Notes under the pieces: generated by a model
Told to the model about the DNA's origin: nothing
Databases searched by the model: none
The model's input: only the letters and a program-made list of their open reading frames with translations
Program-made: the position numbers and the translations under genes
Origin: Gemmatimonadota bacterium
Lineage (GTDB): Bacteria > Gemmatimonadota > Gemmatimonadetes > Gemmatimonadales > Gemmatimonadaceae
Reading direction: 5' to 3'
DNA: 64,000 bases
Assembly: GCA_016191225.1 (NCBI GenBank)
Contig: JACPPC010000007.1
Span: forward strand, 124,001-188,000
Shown here: piece after piece, positions 56,545-64,000 of the stretch
Layout: every line of letters starts with the position of its first letter
How positions within the stretch are numbered: position 1 is the stretch's first letter

Positions 56545-57884
56545 GCGATCGTGCTCCACTCCGGAGTCACGCGCTCGCCGCGCACGAGATCTTCGTGCCG
56601 CTCACGCTCGCGTATCACCCCCCAGCGCGCGCCGTCAACCAGCACCTCGGCGGCCCGCGGGCGGGCGTTGTAGTTGGACGACATCACGAACCCGTAGGCG
56701 CCGGCGGTCTGCAGCGTGAGCAGGTCCCCGGGACGCACGGCCCCAATCTCGCGGTCGAGGGCGAGGAAGTCACCGCTCTCGCACACCGGGCCCACCACCT
56801 CCACGCGCTCGTGCAGCGGGCTGGCGTGCACCGCCTCCACCCGGTGGTAGGCGTCGTAGAGCGCGGGGCGGAGCAGGTCGTTCATGCCGGCATCGGTGAC
56901 GACGAAGGTGCGCGCCCCGCTTCGCTTGTGGTACAGCACCCGCGTCAGGAGCGCCCCGGCGCCGGCGACGAGGAAGCGGCCCGGTTCGAGGCAGATCTCG
57001 AGGCCGCTCGCCGCGTGTGCCTCGCGCGCGATCCGCCCCAGTTCGGCGAGGTCGGGCTCGTCCTCGTCCTCGTACCGCACTCCGATGCCGCCGCCGAGGT
57101 CGAGGGTGGCGAGCGCCGCCGCGGCGGCGGGCGATTCGGCGCGGAGCCGTGCGAGGAGCCCCAGCAGCTTCCCGGTCGCCTCGGCGAGGGCGGCCATGCC
57201 GAACAATTGCGACCCCAGGTGCTGGTGCAGCCCGACGAGCCTGAGCCCGGGCAGCGACGCGGCCAGCTGCGCGGAGCCGAGGGCGGCGTCGAACGGGATC
57301 CCGAACTTGTCGCCCGACTGTCCGGTCTTCACGTACTCGTGAAAGGCCTCGACGGCGACCTCGGGGTTGACGCGAATCGCCACCGGCGCGGTCGCCCCCG
57401 CCGCCACCGCCACGCGGGAGATGAGCCGCAGCTCGTCGTCGGACTCGGCGGTGATGCAGGCCACCTCCGCCGCGATCGACGCCGCGATCTCGTCCTCGTT
57501 CTTCCCCACGCCGCCAACGAAGGTGTCGGCGCCGCGAAAGCCGGCCTGCCGGGCGCGATAGAGCTCGCCGCCCGACACGCAGTCGATGCCGGCGCCGCAG
57601 CCCCGCACCACCCCCAGCACTCCCAGCGAGCCGTTGGCCTTCATCGCGTAGTGCAGGCGATGGGGAATCCCGGCGAGCGCCGCGTCGAGCTGGCGGCAGG
57701 CCTCGCGGATTCCCGCCGAGCTGTAGACGTAGGTGGGCGTGCCCACGGCGGCCGCGATCGCGCTGAGCGGCACCCGCTCGCAATGCAGCGCCCCGCCGAC
57801 GATCGGCCAGTGCGCGGCCAGGTGCGACGCCCGGTGCCGGGCGCCGGGCCGCCCCCGCGGTGGCGCGCCCCCGGCCGGGGGCAC
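56541..57884 (-). CDS. lysA: Diaminopimelate decarboxylase
   Basis: LysA (447 aa) makes lysine from meso-diaminopimelate. The PLP lysine is Lys82 in RLHYAMKANG. LGGGIGVRYEDEDEPDL, LEPGRFLVA and VVGPVCESGDF are diagnostic; the CESGD cysteine comes from the partner subunit active site. The GTG at 57884 shares one base with the proS stop (TAGTG). It gives about 25 extra Pro/Gly/Arg-rich residues before the family start, so the real start may be further in, although no better in-frame codon stands out. Confidence 0.94.
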   Translation of the reverse strand: MPPAGGAPPRGRPGARHRASHLAAHWPIVGGALHCERVPLSAIAAAVGTPTYVYSSAGIREACRQLDAALAGIPHRLHYAMKANGSLGVLGVVRGCGAGIDCVSGGELYRARQAGFRGADTFVGGVGKNEDEIAASIAAEVACITAESDDELRLISRVAVAAGATAPVAIRVNPEVAVEAFHEYVKTGQSGDKFGIPFDAALGSAQLAASLPGLRLVGLHQHLGSQLFGMAALAEATGKLLGLLARLRAESPAAAAALATLDLGGGIGVRYEDEDEPDLAELGRIAREAHAASGLEICLEPGRFLVAGAGALLTRVLYHKRSGARTFVVTDAGMNDLLRPALYDAYHRVEAVHASPLHERVEVVGPVCESGDFLALDREIGAVRPGDLLTLQTAGAYGFVMSSNYNARPRAAEVLVDGARWGVIRERERHEDLVRGERVTPEWSTIA

Positions 57885-59353
57885 TAGTACGCCTTGGCCC
57901 ACACCGCCTCGTGCCGCGAGGAGGCACCGCACTTGAGGCAGGTGGCCGGCGCCGGCGTCGACTGGAACTCGGGATCCGGGAGGCAGCGAATCGTGGCCTT
58001 GGTCTCCTCCTTGACCGCGGCCTCGCAGGCGGCGGCGCCGCACCAGCCTGCGTACACGAATCCCCCCGGGCCGTCCATGCGGGCCCTGAAGGCGTCCCAG
58101 GTGATCGGGCCGCGCACCGTGTTCGCGTCGCGGCGTGCCCTGGCGGCATCGAGCAGGTCCCGCTGCATCTGCTCGAGCAGCGCCGGGAGCGCCGCGGCGA
58201 GGTCGGCCATCGGGAGCGGTACCTTGGCCCCCGTGTCGCGCCGCACGGCCACGCACTGCGACGCCGCGAGGTCGCGGGGGCCGATCTCGAGCCGCAGCGG
58301 GACGCCGCGCAGCTCCCAATCGTAATACTTGGCGCCGGGCTTCATCCCCTCGCGGGCGTCGACATGGATGCGCCGGCGCCGGTTCTCCGGCAGTTCCCAG
58401 CTCCCGAGCTCGTCGCGCAGCCTGTGGGCGGCGCCGAGCACCGCGGCCCTCTCGTCGTCGCTGCGGAAGATCGGCACGATCACGACCTCGATCGGCGCGA
58501 GGCGCGGGGGCACTTGCAGCCCCTTGTCGTCGCCGTGGGTCATCACGAGCCCGCCCACCATGCGCGTGCTCACCCCCCAGCTCGTGTTCCAGGCGAACTC
58601 CTCCCTTCCCTCGACGCTCTGGAACCTGAGGTCGAACACCCTCGAGAAGTTCTGTCCGAGGTTGTGCGAGGTGCCGGCCTGGAGCGCCTTGTTGTCCTGC
58701 ATCAGCGCCTCGCAGGCGTACGTGCGCAGCGCGCCCGCGAATTTCTCGCTCTCCGACTTGAGCCCGGTGATCACCGGCATGGCCATGTACTGCTCCATGA
58801 AGGTGCGGTAGATGCCGAGGATCCGGCGCGTCTCCTCCTCGGCCTCGTCGTGGGTGGCGTGCGCGGTGTGCCCCTCCTGCCAGAGGAACTCGAGGGTGCG
58901 CAGGAAGAGCCGCGTGCGCATCTCCCAGCGCACCACGTTCGCCCACTGGTTGATCAGGATCGGGAGGTCTCGGTACGACTGCACCCACTTGGCGTACATC
59001 GAGTAGATGATCGTCTCGCTCGTGGGGCGGATCACCACCGGCTCCTCGAGCTCCTTGCCGCCGCCATGCGTGACCACCGCCAGCTCGGGGGCGAACCCCT
59101 CCACGTGCTGCGCCTCCCGCGCGAGGTAACTCTGCGGGATCAGCAGCGGAAAGTACGCGTTCACGTGCCCCGTGGCCTTGAACATGTCGTCGAGGATGCG
59201 CTGCATCCGCTCCCAGATGCCGTAGCCGTTGGGACGGATGACCATGCAGCCGCGCACCGGCGCGTAGTCGGCGAGTTCGGCGCGGAGCACCACCTCGTTG
59301 TACCAGGCGCTGAAGTCGGCGGCCCGGGTCGTGAGCTTCTTGTCGTCAGCCAT
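57884..59353 (-). CDS. proS: Prolyl-tRNA synthetase, archaeal/eukaryotic-like type
   Basis: This 489-aa class II synthetase has FSAWYNEVVLRAELADYAPVRGCMVIRPNGYGIWERMQ at the start, VIRPTSETIIYSMYAKWVQSYRDLP (motif 2 region), GHTAHATHDEAEEET, and the C-terminal extension ending in CLKCGASSRHEAVWAKAY. This is the short ProS type 3 architecture, without the editing insertion found in the classical bacterial enzyme. It lies 32 nt downstream of hisS and overlaps lysA by one base. Confidence 0.97.
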   Translation of the reverse strand: MADDKKLTTRAADFSAWYNEVVLRAELADYAPVRGCMVIRPNGYGIWERMQRILDDMFKATGHVNAYFPLLIPQSYLAREAQHVEGFAPELAVVTHGGGKELEEPVVIRPTSETIIYSMYAKWVQSYRDLPILINQWANVVRWEMRTRLFLRTLEFLWQEGHTAHATHDEAEEETRRILGIYRTFMEQYMAMPVITGLKSESEKFAGALRTYACEALMQDNKALQAGTSHNLGQNFSRVFDLRFQSVEGREEFAWNTSWGVSTRMVGGLVMTHGDDKGLQVPPRLAPIEVVIVPIFRSDDERAAVLGAAHRLRDELGSWELPENRRRRIHVDAREGMKPGAKYYDWELRGVPLRLEIGPRDLAASQCVAVRRDTGAKVPLPMADLAAALPALLEQMQRDLLDAARARRDANTVRGPITWDAFRARMDGPGGFVYAGWCGAAACEAAVKEETKATIRCLPDPEFQSTPAPATCLKCGASSRHEAVWAKAY

Positions 59354-59385
59354 CGGACGGGCGTTGGATTGGGGACACTTGCGCG

Positions 59386-60729
59386 CTAGAACACCACGGA
59401 CCTGTGCGCGGCGGCCGCCTCGATCACGCGGTCGAGCGCGACGTCGGCGCCGGACAGGAATTCGAGCAGCGACCGGCGGCCGGTGGCGGGGCGCGCCTCG
59501 CGCACGCTCACCACGCGGTTGTCGCCGAACTCCTCGTGCAGCTGCAGCACGTACCGCGCACCGGCCGACTGTGCCGCCTTGTGCTGCTTGTCCGGCTTCT
59601 GCGGGCGCAGGGCGTACTCCACGGCGAACCCCTTCGCCCGCAGCTCCGCGGCGACGCGCATCGCCGGGTCGGCCCCCTGCCGGTCGCTGCCGATCACCCA
59701 GAAATCCGGCCCCATCGCCAGACCGGGCATCAACCCGCGCGCCTTGAGCAGCTCGCCCAGCACCACGTCGCCCATGCCGAAGCCGAGCGCCGGCAGGTCG
59801 GCGCCGCCGAGGGCGCCGAGCAGGCTGTCGTATCGCCCACCGCCGCAGATCGCCCGCAACTCGCCGCGGGCGTCGAACAGCTCGAACACGATGCCCGTGT
59901 AGTAGGCCAGCCCGCGCACGATCGACAGGTCGAACTGCAGCCACCGGTCGCCGTCGCCCGTGAGGGCGCGTACATAGCGCTCGAAGCGCGAGAACTCCTC
60001 GACGTGGTCGTTGTACGCCCCGCCGGCAAAGCCCTCGAGCGCGCCGGCGAGGGCGTCGAATCGGATCGACGCCACCCCGGCGATCGCCTCGCACGCCTTC
60101 GCGCTCGCCCCGGCCGCGACGAGCTTCTCGCGCGTGACCTCGACCGGTACGCGGTCCACCTTGTCGATCACCGCGAAGACCGCCGGCATCGCCTCGCCGG
60201 AGATGCCGAGCGCCTCGAGCCACCCCTGCAGCAGCCGCCGGTCGCTCACCCGCACCCGCACGTCCTGGTGCGACAGGCCGAACGCGCGCATGATCTCGAT
60301 CGCCACCGCCACCAGTTCGGCGTCCGCCGTCACGTCCGCCTCGCCCACGATGTCGACGTTGAGCTGGAAGTGCTCGCGCAGACGGCCGCGCTGCGCCCGC
60401 TCGTAGCGAAAGAGCTGGGGGATCGAGAACCAGCGCACCGGCTTGCGCAGCGCATTAGCGCGCGCGCCGACCATGCGGGCGAGGCTCGGCGTCATCTCCG
60501 GGCGCAGCGCGACGGCGCGGTCGCCCTTGTCCGTGAAGGCGTACAGCTGCCCGACGATCTCGTCGCCGCTCTTCCTCGTGTACAGCTCGAGTGGCTCGAG
60601 GGGGGGCGCGTCGTACTCGGAGAACGCGAAGCGGTGAGCCACGTCACGCCAGACCCGCATGATGTGCGAGCGCTGCGCGAACTCCTCGGGATAGAAATCC
60701 CGGAATCCCGGCAAGGGCGCTCTGGACAT
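59386..60729 (-). CDS. hisS: Histidyl-tRNA synthetase
   Basis: HisRS (447 aa) is a class II synthetase. PGFRDFYPEEFAQR opens the protein; ALRPEMTPSLARM, FRYERAQRGRLREHFQLNVDIVG (motif 2), YYTGIVFELFD and ICGGGRYDSLLGALGG are family signatures, followed by the anticodon-binding domain. ATG at 60729 is 8 nt downstream of folC's stop. A TTGCAG-18-TAGGTT promoter candidate covers the folC end, so hisS may also be expressed independently. Confidence 0.97.
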   Translation of the reverse strand: MSRAPLPGFRDFYPEEFAQRSHIMRVWRDVAHRFAFSEYDAPPLEPLELYTRKSGDEIVGQLYAFTDKGDRAVALRPEMTPSLARMVGARANALRKPVRWFSIPQLFRYERAQRGRLREHFQLNVDIVGEADVTADAELVAVAIEIMRAFGLSHQDVRVRVSDRRLLQGWLEALGISGEAMPAVFAVIDKVDRVPVEVTREKLVAAGASAKACEAIAGVASIRFDALAGALEGFAGGAYNDHVEEFSRFERYVRALTGDGDRWLQFDLSIVRGLAYYTGIVFELFDARGELRAICGGGRYDSLLGALGGADLPALGFGMGDVVLGELLKARGLMPGLAMGPDFWVIGSDRQGADPAMRVAAELRAKGFAVEYALRPQKPDKQHKAAQSAGARYVLQLHEEFGDNRVVSVREARPATGRRSLLEFLSGADVALDRVIEAAAAHRSVVF

Positions 60730-60734
60730 CCCTA

Positions 60735-60764
60735 AACCTATCGGGCGAGCGGACTTACCTGCAA
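60735..60764 (-). promoter_or_regulatory. Candidate internal promoter before hisS
   Basis: On the minus strand TTGCAG (60764-60759), an 18-nt spacer and TAGGTT (60740-60735) end 5 nt before the hisS ATG. It overlaps the last codons of folC. Confidence 0.4.
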
Positions 60765-62060
60765 GGCGAGCATCGCGTCGCCAACGGTGTGGAAGGAGCC
60801 CGTGACAAGCACGGTGGCTCCGGCCGCCGCCGCCGCGCCGAGGGCCCGCCCGAAGTCCGGTTCGAGGGTTGCGCTCCAGCCCCGCTCGGCCGCGTGCGCC
60901 AGGGCCTCGGCGGGATTCCACGCCCGGCTCTCCGGCGAACTCGGGCTGCGCGTGAGCACAAAGTGATCGACGCAGCGCGACAGCACCTCCATCATCGCCC
61001 GCCAGTCCTTGTCGGTCAGCACGTTGAGCAGGGCCACGACCGGCGCGGCCGGTTTCACCAGCCCCATGGTCTGCACGAGCACCGCCATGCCGTCGGCGTT
61101 GTGCGCCACGTCGAAGATGTACTTGCCGTGCGTCTGGAAGCGCCCCGGGAGCCCCACGGTGGCCAGCGCCTTCCCCGCCTCGCCGAGGGGGACGCTCCAC
61201 TCGGGGCCGGCGGCGTCGAGGGTCAGCAGCGCCAGGGAGGCGTTTCGCGCCTGGTGGCCCCCGGCCAGCGCAGTGCGAAGCCGGGCGCTCGCCCCACCAC
61301 GTTGCGTGAGGGTCCACGAGGTGCCGTCGGCGCCAACCTCCACGTCGCTGATGCGGCACTCGTCGTCGAGGACCCGGGCCACGCTCGCGCCGTTGGCCGT
61401 CGCCTGCGCCGCGAGCAGCGAGCGGATCTCGACATCCGGCTCGCCGATCGTCGCCGGCACCCCCGGCTTGAAGATCCCTGCCTTCTCCCTCGCGATCAGC
61501 TCCCGCGTGTCGCCGAGGTACTCGGTGTGGTCGAGGCCGATGCTCGTGACCGCGGCCACGAGGGGGGTGATGACGTTCGTCGAGTCGAGGCGGCCGCCGA
61601 GCCCGACCTCGATCACGGCGGCGTCGACGGCCGAGCGCGCCAGCCAGTCGAAGGCGAAGGCCGTGGTGGCCTCGAAGAAGCTCGCCCCGATGCGCTCGAT
61701 CTCGGGCGTCCAGCGTTCCACGAAGTCCACGACCTCGCCGGGCGGCACCGGCGCGCCGTTCACGAGGATGCGCTCCGTGAAGTCCACCAGGTGCGGCGAA
61801 CTGTACACGCCGACGCTCAGCCCCTTCGCCCGCAGCAGGGCCGCGAGCGTCGCCACCGTGCTCCCCTTGCCGTTGGTGCCGGCCACGTGGAACGAGCGCA
61901 GCCGAAGGTGCGGGTCGCCCATCACGCGCAGCACCTCACGCGTGCGGTCGAGCCCGAGCCGGTCCTTGCCGGTCGTGCGCTGGATCAGGAAGTCGAGCGC
62001 GGCCTGGTACGACGGGTGCGACGGGTGGGGCTCCCCCGCGACGCTCAGCTCGCGGCCCAC
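60738..62060 (-). CDS. folC: Folylpolyglutamate / dihydrofolate synthase
   Basis: FolC (440 aa) adds glutamate to folates. The P-loop is in FHVAGTNGKGSTVATLAALLRAKGLSVGVYSSPHL. EVGLGGRLDSTNVI, TSIGLDHTEYLGDT and the later YIFDVAHNADGM are family signatures. A GTG at 62060 gives the family-length N-terminus and overlaps the accD end by 16 nt. The accD-folC order is a common bacterial arrangement. Confidence 0.94.
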   Translation of the reverse strand: MGRELSVAGEPHPSHPSYQAALDFLIQRTTGKDRLGLDRTREVLRVMGDPHLRLRSFHVAGTNGKGSTVATLAALLRAKGLSVGVYSSPHLVDFTERILVNGAPVPPGEVVDFVERWTPEIERIGASFFEATTAFAFDWLARSAVDAAVIEVGLGGRLDSTNVITPLVAAVTSIGLDHTEYLGDTRELIAREKAGIFKPGVPATIGEPDVEIRSLLAAQATANGASVARVLDDECRISDVEVGADGTSWTLTQRGGASARLRTALAGGHQARNASLALLTLDAAGPEWSVPLGEAGKALATVGLPGRFQTHGKYIFDVAHNADGMAVLVQTMGLVKPAAPVVALLNVLTDKDWRAMMEVLSRCVDHFVLTRSPSSPESRAWNPAEALAHAAERGWSATLEPDFGRALGAAAAAGATVLVTGSFHTVGDAMLALQVSPLAR

Positions 62061-62908
62061 CCGGTCGCCGCGGGCTGTCCACTCATGTGCCGCAGCAGCT
62101 GCCCCACCGTGCGCTTGAGCTCGCCACGCGGCACCACGCAGTCGACCATGCCGTGGTCGAGCAGGAACTCCGACGTCTGGAAGCCCTCGGGGAGGTCCTG
62201 CCCGAGCGTCTGCTTGATCACGCGCGGCCCCGCGAACCCGATCACCGCCCCCGGCTCGGCGATGATCGCATCGCCGAGCATCGCGTAGCTGGCGCTCACG
62301 CCGCCGGTGGTGGGGTTGGTGAGGATCGAGACGTACGGGATGCGCCGCTCGGAGAGTTGCGCGAGCATCGCCGCCGCCTTGGCCATCTGCATCAGCGAGA
62401 GGACTCCCTCCTGCATGCGTGCGCCGCCCGACGCCGAGATGATCACCAGCGCATACTTGCGCTCGAGCGACCGCTGCCCGAGGCGGGCGATCTTCTCGCC
62501 CACCACCGAGCCCATGCTTCCTCCCATGAAGGCGAAGTCCATCACGCCGAGGTTCACCGGCGTCTCGCCGAGGGTGCCGCTCACGGTGAGGATCGCATCC
62601 TCGTCGCCGGCGGAGCCGAGCGCCTTCTTGAGGCGGGCCGGGTAGTCGGGGAAGCCGAGCGGGTCGGCCGAGCGCAGGTCGGGCTCGACCTCCTCCACGG
62701 ACCCCTCGTCGAGCAGGATGCCGACGTACTCGATGGCCCGGATGCGCCGGTGGTAGCCGCAGCTGGGACAGACGCTGAGGTTCCGGACGAACTTCTCTCG
62801 GATGTCGGTATGGCCGCACTGCTCGCACTTCTCCCAGGCGTCGGCCGGGATTTCGAGCTTCTGACGGAGCGGCTGTCGTGGCTTCTTGTCCTTCCGGAAC
62901 CAGACCAT
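62045..62908 (-). CDS. accD: Acetyl-CoA carboxylase, carboxyltransferase beta subunit
   Basis: AccD (287 aa) pairs with AccA to carboxylate acetyl-CoA. The N-terminal zinc ribbon has four cysteines (C28, C31, C47, C50). The crotonase-like domain shows MDFAFMGGSMGSVVGEKI, SASGGARMQEG, SILTNPTTGGVSASYAMLGD and IGFAGPRVIKQT. ATG at 62908 has a -10-like TATCTT 6 nt upstream and no well-spaced Shine-Dalgarno. It is the first gene of the accD-folC-hisS-proS-lysA-yfcE-guaA run. Confidence 0.97.
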   Translation of the reverse strand: MVWFRKDKKPRQPLRQKLEIPADAWEKCEQCGHTDIREKFVRNLSVCPSCGYHRRIRAIEYVGILLDEGSVEEVEPDLRSADPLGFPDYPARLKKALGSAGDEDAILTVSGTLGETPVNLGVMDFAFMGGSMGSVVGEKIARLGQRSLERKYALVIISASGGARMQEGVLSLMQMAKAAAMLAQLSERRIPYVSILTNPTTGGVSASYAMLGDAIIAEPGAVIGFAGPRVIKQTLGQDLPEGFQTSEFLLDHGMVDCVVPRGELKRTVGQLLRHMSGQPAATGWAAS

Positions 62909-62914
62909 TTCCCC

Positions 62915-62920
62915 AAGATA
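62915..62920 (-). promoter_or_regulatory. -10 box 6 nt before accD
   Basis: TATCTT on the minus strand ends 6 nt before the accD ATG. A weak -35 (CTGGAA) lies 18 nt upstream. The spacing suggests a leaderless message for the operon. Confidence 0.4.
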
Positions 62921-63025
62921 GGCCTCGAACGGGCGAGGTTCCAGACTCGCTTCGGTGCCCGTTCGGTCTCGCGTCCCGGAGATGCTGCGATGAGGGAAGG
63001 CGAGGAACCGGGGAGGATCGGGCCG

Positions 63026-63200
63026 CGGGGCACGGAGGCCACGGAGGGCGCCGAGCGGGCAACTGCCAGGTCCTTGGGGGCGCGCCGCGGGCACTCGACG
63101 CATGCGCCCCGGCAAGCCTGCGGGTGTTGGTCCCACGAGGCAGTTGCCGTTGTCCCGGCACTGGCAGCCTCCGTGCCCTCCGAGTTCCTCGGTGTCGATC
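63026..63200. repeat. Dispersed repeat family A (copy 4)
   Basis: The 335-nt gap between rodA and accD contains no gene. GGGCACGGAGGCCACGGAGG and GGGCAACTGCC blocks (63026-63071) are matched in inverse order by GGCAGTTGCC and GGCAGCCTCCGTGCCCTCCG (63140-63183). The layout is the same head/inverted-tail arrangement seen at 11720 and 54254. Confidence 0.55.
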
Positions 63201-63243
63201 TGGTCGGCTCCCCTTCCCTTACTCGCCCCTCCCTCACCGGCGG

Positions 63244-64000
63244 CTAGATGGCCAGCGAGTCCGCCCGCCCCCGCCCCTCGGCGCTGATGCGCAGCAGGAT
63301 CCCGACCGCGATCCAGCACGACAGCAGGAAACTCCCCCCGTAACTGAAGAACGGCAGCGGAATGCCCGTGATCGGCATCAGGTTGAGGGTCATGCCGATG
63401 TTCACCAGCACGTGGACGAACCAGCTGGCGCCCAGCCCGAACGCGACGAGGGAGCTGAAGGTGTCGTTGGCGCGCTGTGCGACCCGCACCACGCGCAGGA
63501 AGAGGAGCAGGAACAGCGCCAGGGCCATCGACACGCCCACGAATCCGAGTTCCTCGCCCACGACCGAGAAGATGAAGTCCGTGTGCTGCGCCGGGAGGAA
63601 TGCCAGGCGCTTCTGCGTGCCGTCGAGGTAGCCCTTGCCGAGCCAGCCGCCGGAACCGATCGCCACTTGCGACTGGATCACGTGGTAGCCGCTGGCGCGC
63701 GGATCGCTCTGCGGGTCGAGGAAGACGAGCAGCCGCCGCTGCTGGTAGGGGTGCAGCCGCTCCCACAGCAGCGGCGCGAGCACGCCGGCGCCCACGTTGG
63801 CCACCACCACCGCAACCCCCTCCACGAGGTAGGGCCGGTACCAGACCACGAGGGCGATCAGGACGATGAACCAGGCGCCCCACAGCCCCGTGCTGAACGC
63901 CAGCACGAGGCTCACGCCGGGGCTGGCCAGCAGCAGGAGGAGGGGCCAGCTCACGCCGCTCCAGAAGAGCATGCAGAAGAAGATGCCGATGAAGACGATC
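63244..64000 (-). CDS. rodA: Rod-shape SEDS glycosyltransferase (partial, N-terminus beyond window)
   Basis: About 252 C-terminal residues of a FtsW/RodA/SpoVE protein, a polytopic membrane enzyme that polymerises peptidoglycan strands for cell elongation. GYHVIQSQVAIGSGGWLGKG, FLPAQHTDFIFSVVGEELGF and MPITGIPLPFFSYGGSFLL are the RodA-typical loops; the GYLDGTQKRL stretch favours RodA over FtsW. The coding frame continues past base 64000. Its stop is separated from accD by a repeat-containing gap. Confidence 0.94.
   Translation of the reverse strand, partial: IVFIGIFFCMLFWSGVSWPLLLLLASPGVSLVLAFSTGLWGAWFIVLIALVVWYRPYLVEGVAVVVANVGAGVLAPLLWERLHPYQQRRLLVFLDPQSDPRASGYHVIQSQVAIGSGGWLGKGYLDGTQKRLAFLPAQHTDFIFSVVGEELGFVGVSMALALFLLLFLRVVRVAQRANDTFSSLVAFGLGASWFVHVLVNIGMTLNLMPITGIPLPFFSYGGSFLLSCWIAVGILLRISAEGRGRADSLAI

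Overview
The window is very GC-rich, compactly coded bacterial chromosome. Almost every gene has strong third-position G/C bias, many genes start with GTG, and neighbours very often overlap by ATGA, GTGA or TGATG. Several features point to an environmental Gram-negative bacterium: tandem secreted Ig-like/leishmanolysin lipoproteins, large M14 and M16 peptidases, a lipoprotein HtrA, an Omp85-type barrel, and housekeeping genes that are not in proteobacterial order. The overall style is most like Gemmatimonadota. That placement is an inference from gene content; no 16S rRNA is present to confirm it.

Layout. 1-6907 (minus): tryptophan operon trpC-trpF-trpB-[HEAT protein]-[HD-GYP protein]-trpA-[membrane protein, cut by the window edge]. 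7008-7616: lexA, divergent from trpC. 7679-16789: purine catabolism. A guanine-deaminase-like protein and a CitE/HpcH-like lyase are on plus. uraH, uraD, allantoicase, allantoinase and a three-subunit xanthine dehydrogenase are on minus. 16866-19197 (minus): trpD and a GAF/coiled-coil sensor, upstream of xanthine dehydrogenase. 19343-34191 (plus): truA, a transaldolase-fold protein without its catalytic lysine, a lipoprotein HtrA, then purB-purC-psd-pssA-purS-purQ-(BamE-like)-(zinc ribbon)-purL-purF-ppdK. This combines purine synthesis, phosphatidylethanolamine synthesis and pyruvate phosphate dikinase. 34209-38925: three tandem leishmanolysin-like lipoproteins. 39121-39486 (minus): tmRNA (ssrA) with its promoter and terminator. 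39555-42615 (minus): a diguanylate cyclase and dusB. 42797-46549 (plus): an EIIA-Ntr-like protein, a lower-GC pair (DUF3883 nuclease-like protein plus a small unknown), msrA and an Omp85-like barrel. 46652-54219 (minus): M14 peptidase, M16 peptidase and a MATE exporter. 54494-62908 (minus): accD-folC-hisS-proS-lysA-yfcE-guaA. 63244-64000 (minus): rodA, cut by the window end.

How the parts work together. Purines can be made (purB, C, S, Q, L, F and guaA) and broken down (guanine deaminase, xanthine dehydrogenase, HIU hydrolase, OHCU decarboxylase, allantoinase, allantoicase) from genes in this one window, although urate oxidase is not visible. Second-messenger genes (GGDEF, HD-GYP) sit among biosynthetic genes. 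Intergenic space is short and is where dispersed palindromic repeats accumulate. Several promoters fit TTGac-16/17-TAGrTT, and some place the -10 box only 6-7 nt before the start codon, suggesting leaderless mRNAs.

The points most worth a second look are: the HEAT/HD-GYP pair with a shared N-terminal domain inside the trp operon; the lysine-less transaldolase homologue coupled to truA and htrA; the leishmanolysin lipoprotein trio; the candidate leaderless promoters; and the repeat families.
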